Shown here piece after piece: positions 28,557 through 38,242 of a stretch of 64,000 nt of DNA; within the stretch, counting starts at the first letter, position 1; each line of letters opens with the position of its first letter. The position numbers and the translations under genes were made by a program. The stretch lies in assembly GCF_014127105.1 (NCBI RefSeq), contig NZ_CP059902.1, positions 1,707,001 through 1,771,000 on the forward strand, read 5' to 3'. The notes under the pieces were generated by a model that made no database searches, was not told the origin of the DNA, and worked only from the letters and a program-made list of their open reading frames with translations. Source of the DNA: Devosia sp. MC521. GTDB lineage: Bacteria > Pseudomonadota > Alphaproteobacteria > Rhizobiales > Devosiaceae.

Positions 28557-28670
28557 GCTGCACTCCGCTTGGGTCGGGGTCGTATGCGATTGGCCCATCA
28601 GGCCATTTCACGCACCTTACCGCAAGCGTCTCTATAATAACATTCCGCAATGCGAATTTAAAAAACTCTA

Positions 28671-29069
28671 TTAGAGCGTTGAATCCGCTTCAATAATAGA
28701 CCTTAACTCAGAATCGATTAATTCTTGGAATTTACCGGAAACTGGTTTACCGTTATCTGGGTTCACCATGACCAAAATATCGTCGGTATGCGCCATGTTG
28801 AGCAATGCCCGCGCCCGCTCCGTGATAAGGTCTGGATCGAGATGTTTTGGGTTCATCAACTGAACGCGATGCTTAAAGGCGTCGATCTCGGCTTGCAGTG
28901 CAGAGGATTTATCCTCAAGCACCTGAATGTCCTCAATTATCTGAGCACGATTTTCGATCCCGAACTGCCCGGAAATAGCCGAATAACCAAGATACCCCTG
29001 CACGCCGAGCAGAGCCGCTGTCAAAGCAAGATGGCGCCAGAACGGCGGGCGTTTAAGACGTGTTGGCAT
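28671..29069 (-). CDS. ftsB: Septum formation initiator family protein (FtsB/DivIC-like)
   Basis: A 132-residue single-pass membrane protein. A short basic N-terminus is followed by a membrane segment (about 13-33, HLALTAALLGVQGYLGYSAI) and a coiled coil (about 40-70, VLEDKSSALQAEIDAFKHRV), then the conserved DPDLITERARALLNMAHTDD. This is the FtsB arrangement; it links FtsL and FtsQ in the divisome. Placement upstream of the PDH operon is common in Hyphomicrobiales. Confidence 0.9.
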   Translation of the reverse strand: MPTRLKRPPFWRHLALTAALLGVQGYLGYSAISGQFGIENRAQIIEDIQVLEDKSSALQAEIDAFKHRVQLMNPKHLDPDLITERARALLNMAHTDDILVMVNPDNGKPVSGKFQELIDSELRSIIEADSTL

Positions 29070-29135
29070 GGCGAAACCTTATAGATACGCCATTATCCGC
29101 GACGAGCCTTAATGTCCGGTTAGGGACCACACAGC

Positions 29136-29426
29136 TTATAGCGCTGTGTAGTCGATCTCTTGGAACCCCAACACTTCGGGCACCCACCGATCCCGCACGA
29201 AAGCGACGTGATGCGGGTGGTCGTTATAGAATTGATAGGCCTCAGAATTTGCAAATTCCATTGAGAACCCAAAGGCGAAGTCCGCCTTGGGGCTGACCTG
29301 ACGGAGCTGCTGGAAAGCTTCAACACCCGGAATGTCCGCAAGAATTTTCGCTGCAGTCAGGAAGTCGGCCTCTTCAGCAGAGCCCGACTCATGACGCAGA
29401 GTGAATACAACCGTATGACGGATCAA
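29136..29426 (-). CDS. Dabb family protein (stress-responsive alpha/beta barrel)
   Basis: A 96-residue dimeric alpha/beta barrel protein. From the TTG at 29426 it reads MIRHTVVFTLRHESGSAEEA, the usual N-terminus of the family, and later FAFGFSMEFANSEAYQFYND and HHVAFVRDRWVPEVLGFQEI. The TTG is 4 bases after the maeB stop and has GGGGTAAGG just upstream; in-frame ATG codons further up lie inside maeB and do not match the family. Function unknown. A 7-bp hairpin spans the stop codon. Confidence 0.82.
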   Translation of the reverse strand: MIRHTVVFTLRHESGSAEEADFLTAAKILADIPGVEAFQQLRQVSPKADFAFGFSMEFANSEAYQFYNDHPHHVAFVRDRWVPEVLGFQEIDYTAL

Positions 29427-29430
29427 AGCC

Positions 29431-31710
29431 TTACCCCTGTACAGCTTCATTGGCCGCGATAGCAGCCATGTTGACGATACCACGACTGGTCACTGAGGGT
29501 GCCAGAATATGGGCTGGCGCTTTGGTCCCCATCAGGATCGGCCCAACAGCCAGAGCATTGGTCATCTCCTTGAGCAAGGTCGCCGACAGGTTTGCAGCGT
29601 CGAGATCTGGGAAGACCAGCAGATTGGCTTCGCCCTTTAGTACCGAATCCGGAATGTAGCGCTCGCGCAACTCTTCGTTCAGCGCCAAATCGCCCTGCAT
29701 TTCGCCATCGACAATGAAGTCCGGCGCGACGCGTTTGAGCTTTTTGTAGACCTCGCGCATTTTGTAAGCGCTTTCGCCATCGCGCGACCCAAAGTTCGAA
29801 TAGCTGAGCAAGGCAGCTCGCGCCTCAATGTTGAAGCGCTTGAGGTGCTGACGTGCCTGCAAAGCAATTGCGACGATTTCATCAGCACTTGGGTTCTGAT
29901 TAACGTAGGTGTCCGTAAGGAAGAAGGCACCGCGCGGCATGATCAGCATCGAAAGCGCTGAAACCGTGTTCAGCCCGTCCTGCAAACCAATGACAGAGCC
30001 AATGTCGCGGGCATGTTTGATAAACCGCCCTTGCAAGCCACAGAGCATCGCATCAGCCTCGCCGCGCTTTACGGCCAGCGCGCCAATCACCGTCGTATTG
30101 GTGCGCACAATATGGCGCGCTGTGTCGGGCGTCACGCCATCCCGGCCAACCAGTGAATGGAAGAGACTGACGTAATCGCGGTAACGCGGATCGTCTTCGG
30201 GATTGATGACTTCAAAATCCCTGCCCGGCTTAATCGACAGACCGAAGCGCTCGATACGCGCTTCAAGAACCGCCGGACGTCCGATCAGAATTGGCCGCGC
30301 AATCCGCTCTTCGAGCAGCACTTGAGTGGCCCGCAGCACGCGCTCATCTTCACCATCGGCGAAGGCCACGCGCTTTTCCTGCCCCCGCGCCCGATCAATG
30401 ATCGGCTTCATCACGAGGCCAGAGCGGAACACAAAGCGGTTGAGACCGTCGAGATAGGCAGCCCAATCTTCAATCGGCTTCTTGGCCACGCCGGTTTCCA
30501 TCGCGGCGCGCGCCACAGCCGGCGCGATGCGCAAGATCAGGCGCTGATCGAAGGGATTTGGGATAATGTGCTCCGGCCCATAGACGGCAGGCGCACCGGA
30601 AGGCGAAACCTCTAATCCCGGTTCGTGCGCTAACTTGGCAATCGCCCGCACTGCAGCCAGCTTCATTTCTTCGTTGATCGTCGTGGCGTGCACATCCAGC
30701 GCGCCACGGAAAATGAAGGGGAAGCAGAGGACGTTATTGACCTGATTGGGATAGTCCGAGCGCCCAGTACACACCATGGCGTCTGGACGAATTTGCTTTG
30801 CAACTTCCGGCATAACTTCCGGCGTCGGATTAGCCAGAGCCAGAATGAGTGGATTAGACGCCATCTTGGCAATCATCTCTGGCGAGAGCACGCCGGGAGC
30901 GGAGAGCCCCAGAAAAACGTCTGCGCCGTCGATTACTTCCGCCAGCGTTGTCGCCTCAGAGGTCCGGCGGAATCGCGACCGCCATTTGTCATTCACGTCG
31001 TTGCGCTTGTGGGTGACGAGGCCGTCTTTGTCGGCCACCCAGATATTTTCGATTTTGGCGCCAAGACCAACCAGAACATTGAGGCATGCAATGGCCGCTG
31101 CCCCTGCCCCTGATGTGCAGATTTTGACGTCTTCAATACGCTTGCCCGCCAGCTCCAGGCCGTTGAGCACTGCGGCACCGACAATAATTGCCGTCCCGTG
31201 CTGATCGTCATGGAACACCGGGATTGGCATGCGCTCGCGCAGCTGCTCTTCAATTTCGAAGCAATCGGGCGCGCGAATATCTTCGAGATTAATGCCGCCA
31301 AATGTCGGCCAGAGCGGCGCTACCGCGTCAATGAACTTCTGTGGGTTTAGCTCGTCGATTTCGAGATCGAAGACGTCGATGCCTGCGAACTTCTTGAACA
31401 GAACCGCTTTGCCTTCCATCACAGGCTTAGATGCCAGCGCACCAATATTGCCTAGGCCGAGCACAGCAGTTCCGTTGGAAATCACTGCAACAAGGTTTTG
31501 CCGCGAGGTGTAGCGGGCCACGCTATCGGGATTGGCAGCGATCTCCTCGCAAGGCGCAGCAACGCCCGGGGAATAGGCGAGCGCCAGGTCGCGCTGATTG
31601 CCCAAAGGTTTTAGCGGCTGAATCTCGAGCTTGCCGGGTTTGGGAAACTCATGAAAATGCAACGCTGCATCACGCAGCGCTTTGCGCTGTTCATTCACAT
31701 CCGAGGACAC
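29431..31710 (-). CDS. maeB: NADP-dependent malic enzyme with phosphotransacetylase-like domain
   Basis: A 759-residue fusion. The N-terminal malic enzyme (to about 430) has the catalytic Tyr in [16 protein letters not shown], the metal-binding [11 protein letters not shown] and the nucleotide fold [20 protein letters not shown]. The C-terminal phosphotransacetylase-like domain (about 440-759) regulates the enzyme and usually has no transacetylase activity. Supplies pyruvate and NADPH from malate. The start is GTG at 31710 with TGGGAG 7 bases upstream; that site is one arm of an inverted repeat. Confidence 0.97.
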   Translation of the reverse strand: MSSDVNEQRKALRDAALHFHEFPKPGKLEIQPLKPLGNQRDLALAYSPGVAAPCEEIAANPDSVARYTSRQNLVAVISNGTAVLGLGNIGALASKPVMEGKAVLFKKFAGIDVFDLEIDELNPQKFIDAVAPLWPTFGGINLEDIRAPDCFEIEEQLRERMPIPVFHDDQHGTAIIVGAAVLNGLELAGKRIEDVKICTSGAGAAAIACLNVLVGLGAKIENIWVADKDGLVTHKRNDVNDKWRSRFRRTSEATTLAEVIDGADVFLGLSAPGVLSPEMIAKMASNPLILALANPTPEVMPEVAKQIRPDAMVCTGRSDYPNQVNNVLCFPFIFRGALDVHATTINEEMKLAAVRAIAKLAHEPGLEVSPSGAPAVYGPEHIIPNPFDQRLILRIAPAVARAAMETGVAKKPIEDWAAYLDGLNRFVFRSGLVMKPIIDRARGQEKRVAFADGEDERVLRATQVLLEERIARPILIGRPAVLEARIERFGLSIKPGRDFEVINPEDDPRYRDYVSLFHSLVGRDGVTPDTARHIVRTNTTVIGALAVKRGEADAMLCGLQGRFIKHARDIGSVIGLQDGLNTVSALSMLIMPRGAFFLTDTYVNQNPSADEIVAIALQARQHLKRFNIEARAALLSYSNFGSRDGESAYKMREVYKKLKRVAPDFIVDGEMQGDLALNEELRERYIPDSVLKGEANLLVFPDLDAANLSATLLKEMTNALAVGPILMGTKAPAHILAPSVTSRGIVNMAAIAANEAVQG

Positions 31711-31717
31711 GACTTAT

Positions 31718-31739
31718 CTCCCAAACTCTCGTCTGGGAG
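31718..31739 (-). promoter_or_regulatory. Inverted repeat over the maeB ribosome-binding site
   Basis: CTCCCA and TGGGAG (6 bp, 10-base loop). The TGGGAG arm is the ribosome-binding site of maeB, so folding would hide it. Short, so possibly chance. Confidence 0.35.
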
Positions 31740-31810
31740 CGTACGTGCCACCGATTCACGGCAATGAAAAGACCAAGTGCGGCATTTTGTGTCGCACCAA
31801 TGCAATCGGG

Positions 31811-33412
31811 TTAATTGGCTGTCGCAACCCGTGCGAGAACGTCACGCGCATTTCCACCCGAGCGATGGAGGGCCGTGGCCAATTCGATGAAGATTTTAGC
31901 CTTGAGTGCGGGTGCAAAAATATAGCCCTGAGCATGAACGACGCCATGCGCGCGAAGGTAGAGCGCTTGCTCTTCCGTTTCGACGCCTTCAGCAACAATC
32001 TCGCAATCAAGGTCTTTGCCCATGGCAATCAGGCCATCGAGCACTGGCACCTGGGTGGTGTCTTTCTTGATCATATCGACAAAGATGCGATCGATCTTAA
32101 TCACGTCAACGCCAAGCGTCGCGAGGTACGCAAGGTTTGAATGCCCCGTACCGACGTCATCCATCGCCAGACGGCAACCCAGCGCGTGGAGACCTGAAAT
32201 CACGCTCGTCGCGGCTAGTGTATTGCGCAGCGGACGGCGCTCAGTGATTTCAAAAACCAGCTGACGGTAGCTAATCGGCGAATTGCCAAAAATAGCCTGA
32301 ACGTCCTCCACAATCCCGCCATCGCGGAAATGACCCTCAAACAGATTTATGGAGATCTTGAAGTTCGGAATCGTCTTGCAGAGTTCCGAGAGATCGCCTC
32401 GAACCTGCTGCATCAGCGAAACCGTCATCGGAATAGCGAGACCGGTATTCTCAGCGTATTCGATAAAACTGTTCGGCGGTACAACGCGGCCATTAGGCTT
32501 TTCCCAACGGCACAACACCTCACAACCAACCAGATCGCCCGTGCGAAGATTGATGACGGGCTGATAATACGGCTTGATTTCATTCCGCTCGATTGCACGT
32601 TCCAGATTGAAAGCTGGAACGCGGGAGCGACGGAAATAACTCAGGACCCCGAGCAAGAACGCGCCGCTGAGCAGTGCCGCAAGAACGGTAAAGACGAGGT
32701 CCAAATCGCGGTAATGCGAACGGGCAACGTCAAACGGGATCGCAAGCTCAACCTTAATCGGGAACTGAGAGGCGTAACCTGCAGCGAGAATAAAGTCGTC
32801 CGGCGCCTTGTCGGCCTCAAACTCACCGCTAGTCCCCAGCACCAAAACAGGTTGGTTATTGGTCAGCGAGAACCGCTTCATCGTTGAAGGCGCCATGGTC
32901 CGCAGATGCGATTCAATGCTCTGTGGCAGAAGCGGCACAAACACAGAGAGCTTGCGAGTTTCCCCGATCTCCTGTGTGATCTTCAAAACTGGCGCGTCCA
33001 TCGCGCCATAGCGCACGACAGTCAGTGTCTCAGACTGGCCTGGAATTGGCAGCGCTGTCGAAAGCGGAGCATAGGTGACGCCTGTACCGAACGCGTCGCA
33101 ATACTGGGTGCCATCACTATTCTCGACGACGAATTGAAGCACGCTGACATTGTTCTGAACCGCCGCCTGAGCGTTCTGGACAAAGGTCTGTGCGCACAAG
33201 GACGGGCTGTCGGACCATACTTTACGAAGCGCGGCTACACCCTCTGAAGCCGAGGACGCAACAGTGGAACTGTCCACGCTGACGTGCCGCTCGGCCACCG
33301 ACTTTTCCCAATGCTCTACATAGGCGTCGATGACAAAATCGACGGCGACGATTGGCACCAGCGCTACGGCCGCGCCGAGTAACATCAGCAGGTGCGAGAT
33401 GTTGAACTTCAC
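31811..33412 (-). CDS. EAL-domain c-di-GMP phosphodiesterase with CSS-type sensor
   Basis: A 533-residue membrane protein. Membrane segments lie at about 8-30 and 235-260 (LVFTVLAALLSGAFLLGVLS); the periplasmic loop between them has two Cys in SPSLCAQTF and TQYCDAFG, as in the CSS-motif redox sensor of E. coli PdeB/PdeC-type enzymes. The cytoplasmic EAL domain (about 280-533) has EVLCRW in place of EAL-x-R-x, NLFEGHF, EITERRP, DDVGTGHSNL and EGVET. Most catalytic acids are kept, so activity is likely. Alone in its transcript. Confidence 0.9.
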   Translation of the reverse strand: MKFNISHLLMLLGAAVALVPIVAVDFVIDAYVEHWEKSVAERHVSVDSSTVASSASEGVAALRKVWSDSPSLCAQTFVQNAQAAVQNNVSVLQFVVENSDGTQYCDAFGTGVTYAPLSTALPIPGQSETLTVVRYGAMDAPVLKITQEIGETRKLSVFVPLLPQSIESHLRTMAPSTMKRFSLTNNQPVLVLGTSGEFEADKAPDDFILAAGYASQFPIKVELAIPFDVARSHYRDLDLVFTVLAALLSGAFLLGVLSYFRRSRVPAFNLERAIERNEIKPYYQPVINLRTGDLVGCEVLCRWEKPNGRVVPPNSFIEYAENTGLAIPMTVSLMQQVRGDLSELCKTIPNFKISINLFEGHFRDGGIVEDVQAIFGNSPISYRQLVFEITERRPLRNTLAATSVISGLHALGCRLAMDDVGTGHSNLAYLATLGVDVIKIDRIFVDMIKKDTTQVPVLDGLIAMGKDLDCEIVAEGVETEEQALYLRAHGVVHAQGYIFAPALKAKIFIELATALHRSGGNARDVLARVATAN

Positions 33413-33512
33413 GACCGAGAATCCGTTTCAGAGGAGAACGTTAGCTTTTTATGCCGTGTTGGCTTTCCGAGCAATTAACACATGGTCGGGGGGCCAACGT
33501 ATGCACAAAACA

Positions 33513-33544
33513 AAAGACGCCCCGGAGGGCGTCTTTCAAAAAAC
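33513..33544 (-). terminator. Intrinsic terminator of aspS
   Basis: On the minus strand, AAAGACGCCC-TCCG-GGGCGTCTTT followed by TGTTTTGT. The reverse reading also ends in a short T run, so it may work both ways. Confidence 0.85.
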
Positions 33545-33558
33545 ACTTCGCGTGAAGC

Positions 33559-35349
33559 TTAGCTTTGTACGTTCAAGCGGATGCTGAGCTCGCGCAATTG
33601 CTTGTTGTCCGCGGGGCTTGGTGCGCCCATGAGAAGGTCTTCCGCCTGCTGGTTCATCGGGAAGGCCGTGATTTCACGCAGGTTTTGCGCGCCACACAGC
33701 AGCATCACGATACGGTCGATACCAAAGGCTGCACCGCCATGCGGAGGCGCACCGTACTGGAACGCACGATAGAGACCACCGAACTGCTCTTCGACTTCCT
33801 CCCGGCTCTTGCCGGTGATTTCGAAGGCCTTGACCATGGTTTCCGGCTCCTGATTACGGATCGAGCCAGAAGCAATTTCAAAGCCGTTGCAGACAGCGTC
33901 GTACTGGTAAGCCTTGAGCGAAAGCGGATCCGCCGAGTTCAGGGCATCAATGCCACCCTGCGGCATGGAGAACGGATTGTGCGCAAAGTCGACGCGCTTT
34001 TCTTCTTCGCTCCACTCGTAGAATGGGAAGTCGACGATCCAGCACAGTGCATACTGTTCGGTGTCGACGACGCCGAGATCGGTACCGACCTTGGTGCGGG
34101 CTTCACCTGCGAACTTGTAGAACTTCTCTGGACGACCAGCGACGAAGAACACAGCATCCCCATCGGTGAGGCCGAGCTGAGCCGCGATAGCTGCTGTGCG
34201 TTCTTCACCAATGTTCTTGGCGATCGGACCAGAACCAGCACCTTCTTTGAAGAAGATATAGCCAAGGCCTGGCTGACCTTCGCCCTGCGCCCATGCGTTC
34301 ATACGATCGCAGAAAGCACGGCCGATTGGCTCAGCACCCGCCTTGTTCTTGGCCGGAACAGCCCAAACTTCAACCTTTGGATCAGCTTCGATCTGGTTTG
34401 CAAAAACCTTGAAGCCTGAACCAACGAAGTGCTCGGTAACGTTCTGCAATTCGATCGGGTTACGCAGGTCTGGCTTGTCCGAGCCATACTTACGGATCGC
34501 GGTATCGTAAGGAATACGCGGCCAGTTCTTGGTGACGCGCTTGCCCTCGGCGAACTTTTCGAACACGTCGGTGATGACGGGCTCAACAGTGTTCCAGACG
34601 TCTTCCTGAGTGACAAAGCTCATTTCTAGGTCGAGCTGGTAGAACTCGCCCGGCAGACGGTCTGCACGTGGATCTTCATCGCGGAAGCATGGTGCCACCT
34701 GGAAGTAGCGGTCAAAGCCAGCAACCATCAGCAGCTGTTTGTACTGCTGCGGAGCCTGCGGCAGCGCGAAGAACTTACCGGGGTGGATACGGCTTGGCAC
34801 GAGGAAGTCGCGCGCGCCTTCTGGGGACGACGCGGTCAGAATCGGGGTCGAGAATTCGGTAAAGCCAGCGTCACCCATGCCCGAACGCATCGCCGAGATA
34901 ACGCGGGTGCGCTTCAGGATGTTGTTGTGCAGCTTCTCGCGACGCAGGTCGAGGAAGCGGTAACGCAGGCGAATGTCTTCTGGGTATTCCGCGTCGCCGA
35001 AAACGGGCAGCGGCAATTCCTTGGCAACGGACAAAACTTCGATGTCGCGGATGAAAATCTCAATCGCGCCAGTCGAAATATTGGTGTTCACTGCCGATGG
35101 ATCACGTGGCTTCACTTCGCCATCGATACGCAGAACCCATTCAGAGCGTACTTTTTCAGCGGTGCTGAATGCAGCAGAATCGGGGTCGATCACGCATTGG
35201 GTGATGCCATAGTTGTCGCGAAGGTCGATAAACAGCAGACCGCCGTGATCGCGAACACGGTGCACCCAGCCTGATAGGCGCACATTATTGCCAGCATCAT
35301 TCGCTGTGAGGGCACCACAGGTGTGGGAACGATAGCGATGAAGTGTCAT
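33559..35349 (-). CDS. aspS: Aspartyl-tRNA synthetase
   Basis: A 596-residue class II synthetase of the bacterial type. The anticodon-binding OB fold (about 1-110; [20 protein letters not shown]) is followed by motif 2 ([20 protein letters not shown]), the bacterial insertion domain and motif 3 ([13 protein letters not shown]). In alphaproteobacteria without an AsnRS the enzyme is non-discriminating and feeds GatCAB, whose genes are in this window. Start set at the ATG at 35349 ([12 protein letters not shown]); the upstream extension to 35418 has no family match. Confidence 0.97.
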   Translation of the reverse strand: MTLHRYRSHTCGALTANDAGNNVRLSGWVHRVRDHGGLLFIDLRDNYGITQCVIDPDSAAFSTAEKVRSEWVLRIDGEVKPRDPSAVNTNISTGAIEIFIRDIEVLSVAKELPLPVFGDAEYPEDIRLRYRFLDLRREKLHNNILKRTRVISAMRSGMGDAGFTEFSTPILTASSPEGARDFLVPSRIHPGKFFALPQAPQQYKQLLMVAGFDRYFQVAPCFRDEDPRADRLPGEFYQLDLEMSFVTQEDVWNTVEPVITDVFEKFAEGKRVTKNWPRIPYDTAIRKYGSDKPDLRNPIELQNVTEHFVGSGFKVFANQIEADPKVEVWAVPAKNKAGAEPIGRAFCDRMNAWAQGEGQPGLGYIFFKEGAGSGPIAKNIGEERTAAIAAQLGLTDGDAVFFVAGRPEKFYKFAGEARTKVGTDLGVVDTEQYALCWIVDFPFYEWSEEEKRVDFAHNPFSMPQGGIDALNSADPLSLKAYQYDAVCNGFEIASGSIRNQEPETMVKAFEITGKSREEVEEQFGGLYRAFQYGAPPHGGAAFGIDRIVMLLCGAQNLREITAFPMNQQAEDLLMGAPSPADNKQLRELSIRLNVQS

Positions 35350-35534
35350 GTCAATGCTCGGAAATAGCTTACGGGAAGGCCGGAAAGGCAGTCGGGAAAA
35401 GCGCATGGCCACTCCCATCTGTCAAGCTCGGGGGATTAGCGGCTTTCCCCCGCTACAAGCAAGGAAAATCGACGGTGGAGCTATTGAGTAGACCCTGATA
35501 GGAAGAATATCGACCATAGTAAGACGGTAGACGC

Positions 35535-36704
35535 ATGGACATTATAGTCTCCACAGAGGCGCTCGCCGCGTTTTGCGAGCGCGCTGCCCAGTATGAATTT
35601 GTCACCGTGGATACGGAATTCCTGCGCGAAACCACCTATTGGCCGCGCCTTTGCCTGATCCAAGTTGCCACAAATGACGAAGCGGTTCTCATCGACCCGC
35701 TTGCTCCCGATATCAAACTCGCGCCCTTTTTCACGCTTCTCGCGAATCCAGACGTGACCAAGGTTTTCCACGCCGCTCGGCAGGATGTGGAAATTTTTGT
35801 GAAGTTGACGGGCGCGGTACCCAATAACATTTTCGACACTCAGATAGCGGCCAGCGTCTGCGGGTTTGGCGATAGCGCCTCCTACGACAGTCTTGTGCGC
35901 GCCATCTGCAAGGTCGAACTCGACAAATCATCCCGCTTTACCGATTGGTCGGCTCGCCCGCTCAGCGATAAACAACTCACCTACGCGCTCGCTGACGTCA
36001 CCTATCTGCGTGACATCTATCGCGAGCTCAAAAAGCAGGTCGAACAGACCCGCCGGTGGGATTGGGTCGAAGACGAACTGGGTGTTCTGCGTTCTATAGA
36101 CACTTATGTCGTCCAGCCTGAAAATGCTTGGGAACGCCTCAAGATGAAGCTCAATCGCCCGCGCGATTTGGCTGCTATGAAGGCGCTTGCTCAATGGCGC
36201 GAACGACGCGCACAGGAATCAGACCAGCCGCGAAGCCGCATTCTCAAGGATGACGTGTTGAGCGAGTTGGCGACTCAACGTCCGCTGACCCCTGAAGCCT
36301 TTGACAAACTGCGTGCGGTACCGCGCGGCTATGGCCGCTCCAGTGCCGCCGCTGAAATCATCGCGCTGATGAAAGACGTGGAGGCTATTCCAAAGTCGGC
36401 TCTTCCGGCCATGCCTGAGCGCTATCGCGGACCATCCCCTAAAGGTGCTGTTGGCGATCTCATCCGTGTTCTGCTCAAGTCTGTCGCGGAACAGCACGGC
36501 GTTGCGGCAAGAATCATCGCCACATCGGACGAAATCGACGCCCTCGTGCTCGACGACGATGCAGACGTCCCTGCTCTCAAAGGCTGGCGTCGCAAGTTGT
36601 TTGGCGAAAAAGCGCTTGCCATCAAGCACGGCCGCGTTGGCCTCGTGGCCACCCGCAAGGGCGTTATCGAGTTTGATGTACCAGAAGAAGAATCGGCTGA
36701 GTAA
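35535..36704 (+). CDS. rnd: Ribonuclease D
   Basis: A 389-residue 3'-5' exoribonuclease for tRNA maturation. DEDD residues start with Asp26 and Glu28 in VTVDTEFLRETTYW, continuing through VFHAARQDVEIF, and YALADVTYLRDIY; an HRDC domain (about 210-290, AMKALAQWRERRAQESDQPR) follows. Divergent from aspS, a widely conserved pair in alphaproteobacteria. Its TAA ends at 36704 and the ppx stop on the other strand begins at 36705, so the genes abut tail to tail without a terminator. Confidence 0.95.
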   Translation: MDIIVSTEALAAFCERAAQYEFVTVDTEFLRETTYWPRLCLIQVATNDEAVLIDPLAPDIKLAPFFTLLANPDVTKVFHAARQDVEIFVKLTGAVPNNIFDTQIAASVCGFGDSASYDSLVRAICKVELDKSSRFTDWSARPLSDKQLTYALADVTYLRDIYRELKKQVEQTRRWDWVEDELGVLRSIDTYVVQPENAWERLKMKLNRPRDLAAMKALAQWRERRAQESDQPRSRILKDDVLSELATQRPLTPEAFDKLRAVPRGYGRSSAAAEIIALMKDVEAIPKSALPAMPERYRGPSPKGAVGDLIRVLLKSVAEQHGVAARIIATSDEIDALVLDDDADVPALKGWRRKLFGEKALAIKHGRVGLVATRKGVIEFDVPEEESAE

Positions 36705-38240
36705 TCAGCCGACCTTCACTCTCCACGTTTCGAACCCGGCCTCATCGGCGAGCTGACGCAAGCGATTGCGTAAATGGTCGCCGTTGAGGAACGCGTAGTC
36801 GGTCGGCAAACTCAGCACCAAAGCCTCATCAACGACTGATAGTGACGTGCGCCCTAACACGCCCGGCATAGCCGCTGTCATTGGATAGGCAACGCGGAAC
36901 AAAGCGCCGATCAAACGCGCGCGCGCCGTCATCTCAGATGACGTGAGGCCGGCAATCGCCAGAGCCGACTTGCTCTTGAGCCCATCATACCGAACCGCCA
37001 TGGTCTGGGCTAAAAAGCTACGACCGACGTGATCAATCCCCGTCAATGAGCCATAGGCAAGCGCATTGACGCTTTGCTCGCCGCGATAGTCGGGATGTGA
37101 GCGCCAGCCTATATCGGCCAATAGACATGCGACGAGGCGCAAGCGACGCTGCTGGCCAGTTTCTTCAACGGCTGCCGAGCGGAAATAGTGCGTGGTGAAA
37201 TCTATTAGATCCGTAGCGTGTTCAGGGGAGCGCGAGCGCAGAATTGAAAGCTCCTCGGCCCCTTGGATCAACGGATCGACCACACGTTCGGTATCGTCCA
37301 ACATGCCGTAGAGATAGCCTTCGCGCACGCCGAGCGCCGAGAAGACCACCGATGCAAACCGACCGGCTTTAAGAACTTCCATCAAAACGGCCGCGCCAAA
37401 AGGCACGAGTTCTCGCCGCGAGTTCGACACCGAGTTCGAGCCTGGATAGTTTTTGAGGGAATCTGCTTTCACGATGTCGCTACAGAAAGCGATCATCTCA
37501 TCTGCCGACACCACATAGTCTTGCACCATATGCAGCGGATAATTGCTGCGCGCTTGATGAAGCTTCGCCAATGAGCGCCAAGTGCCGCCAATGGCCGCGA
37601 AACGCTGTTCCTCGCCAGTGTTTTTCAACATGGAGCTACTAAGCTGTTTGCGCACGATTTCCGCAGCAGTCGCGGGAGAACCGTTCGAATCGTCCTGCAG
37701 GCGAATGACACCAAGCTCGAAGGACTGATTATTGCTGTCTGAACCGTTCTGGAGTGCTGAAAACTCGAGGCTACCGCCACCAAGGTCGCCGACAACGCCG
37801 ACAAACCCGGGGATACCGGCAACGACCCCCAATGCCGCAAAGTGCGCCTCATCCTCGCCTGAGAGAACACGAACCTCGGTGTTCATAATCTCTTCGACTG
37901 CCGCGACGAACTCATCGCGGTTTGCGGCGTCGCGTACGGCAGAGGTCGCCAGCACAACCACAGTGCCAACGCGCATCATGCGCGCAACAAGGGCGAAACG
38001 CTTCATCGCCTCAAGCGCCGTCGCCATATTGGCTTCGGCCAAACGCCCAGTCTGGCCGACCCCACGTCCGAGGGCGCAGGAGGCCTTTTCGTTGTAGAGC
38101 GGTGTTAGTGAGCGGGCGTGCCGCTCATAAACGACCAAACGAACTGAGTTTGATCCGATATCAAGGACTGCGACAGGGCGCGCCCCCTTCAAACGACCTT
38201 GGGCAGTAGGATCGGCGTCGACGCCCCAGAATTGGGTCAA
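36705..38240 (-). CDS. ppx: Exopolyphosphatase, Ppx/GppA family
   Basis: A 511-residue enzyme of the actin-like ATPase fold that degrades polyphosphate, and perhaps pppGpp. PVAVLDIGSNSVRLVVYERH and VGVVGDLGGGSLEFSALQNG are the two phosphate-binding motifs; an HD-like C-terminal domain extends from about 320. Translated two bases after the ppk stop, so one operon makes and breaks polyphosphate. Confidence 0.95.
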   Translation of the reverse strand: MTQFWGVDADPTAQGRLKGARPVAVLDIGSNSVRLVVYERHARSLTPLYNEKASCALGRGVGQTGRLAEANMATALEAMKRFALVARMMRVGTVVVLATSAVRDAANRDEFVAAVEEIMNTEVRVLSGEDEAHFAALGVVAGIPGFVGVVGDLGGGSLEFSALQNGSDSNNQSFELGVIRLQDDSNGSPATAAEIVRKQLSSSMLKNTGEEQRFAAIGGTWRSLAKLHQARSNYPLHMVQDYVVSADEMIAFCSDIVKADSLKNYPGSNSVSNSRRELVPFGAAVLMEVLKAGRFASVVFSALGVREGYLYGMLDDTERVVDPLIQGAEELSILRSRSPEHATDLIDFTTHYFRSAAVEETGQQRRLRLVACLLADIGWRSHPDYRGEQSVNALAYGSLTGIDHVGRSFLAQTMAVRYDGLKSKSALAIAGLTSSEMTARARLIGALFRVAYPMTAAMPGVLGRTSLSVVDEALVLSLPTDYAFLNGDHLRNRLRQLADEAGFETWRVKVG

Positions 38241-38242
38241 AC

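Noticed and set aside
28600..28670. PDH operon promoter
   Set aside because: TTATTATAG is visible but no convincing -35 element lies at the right distance.
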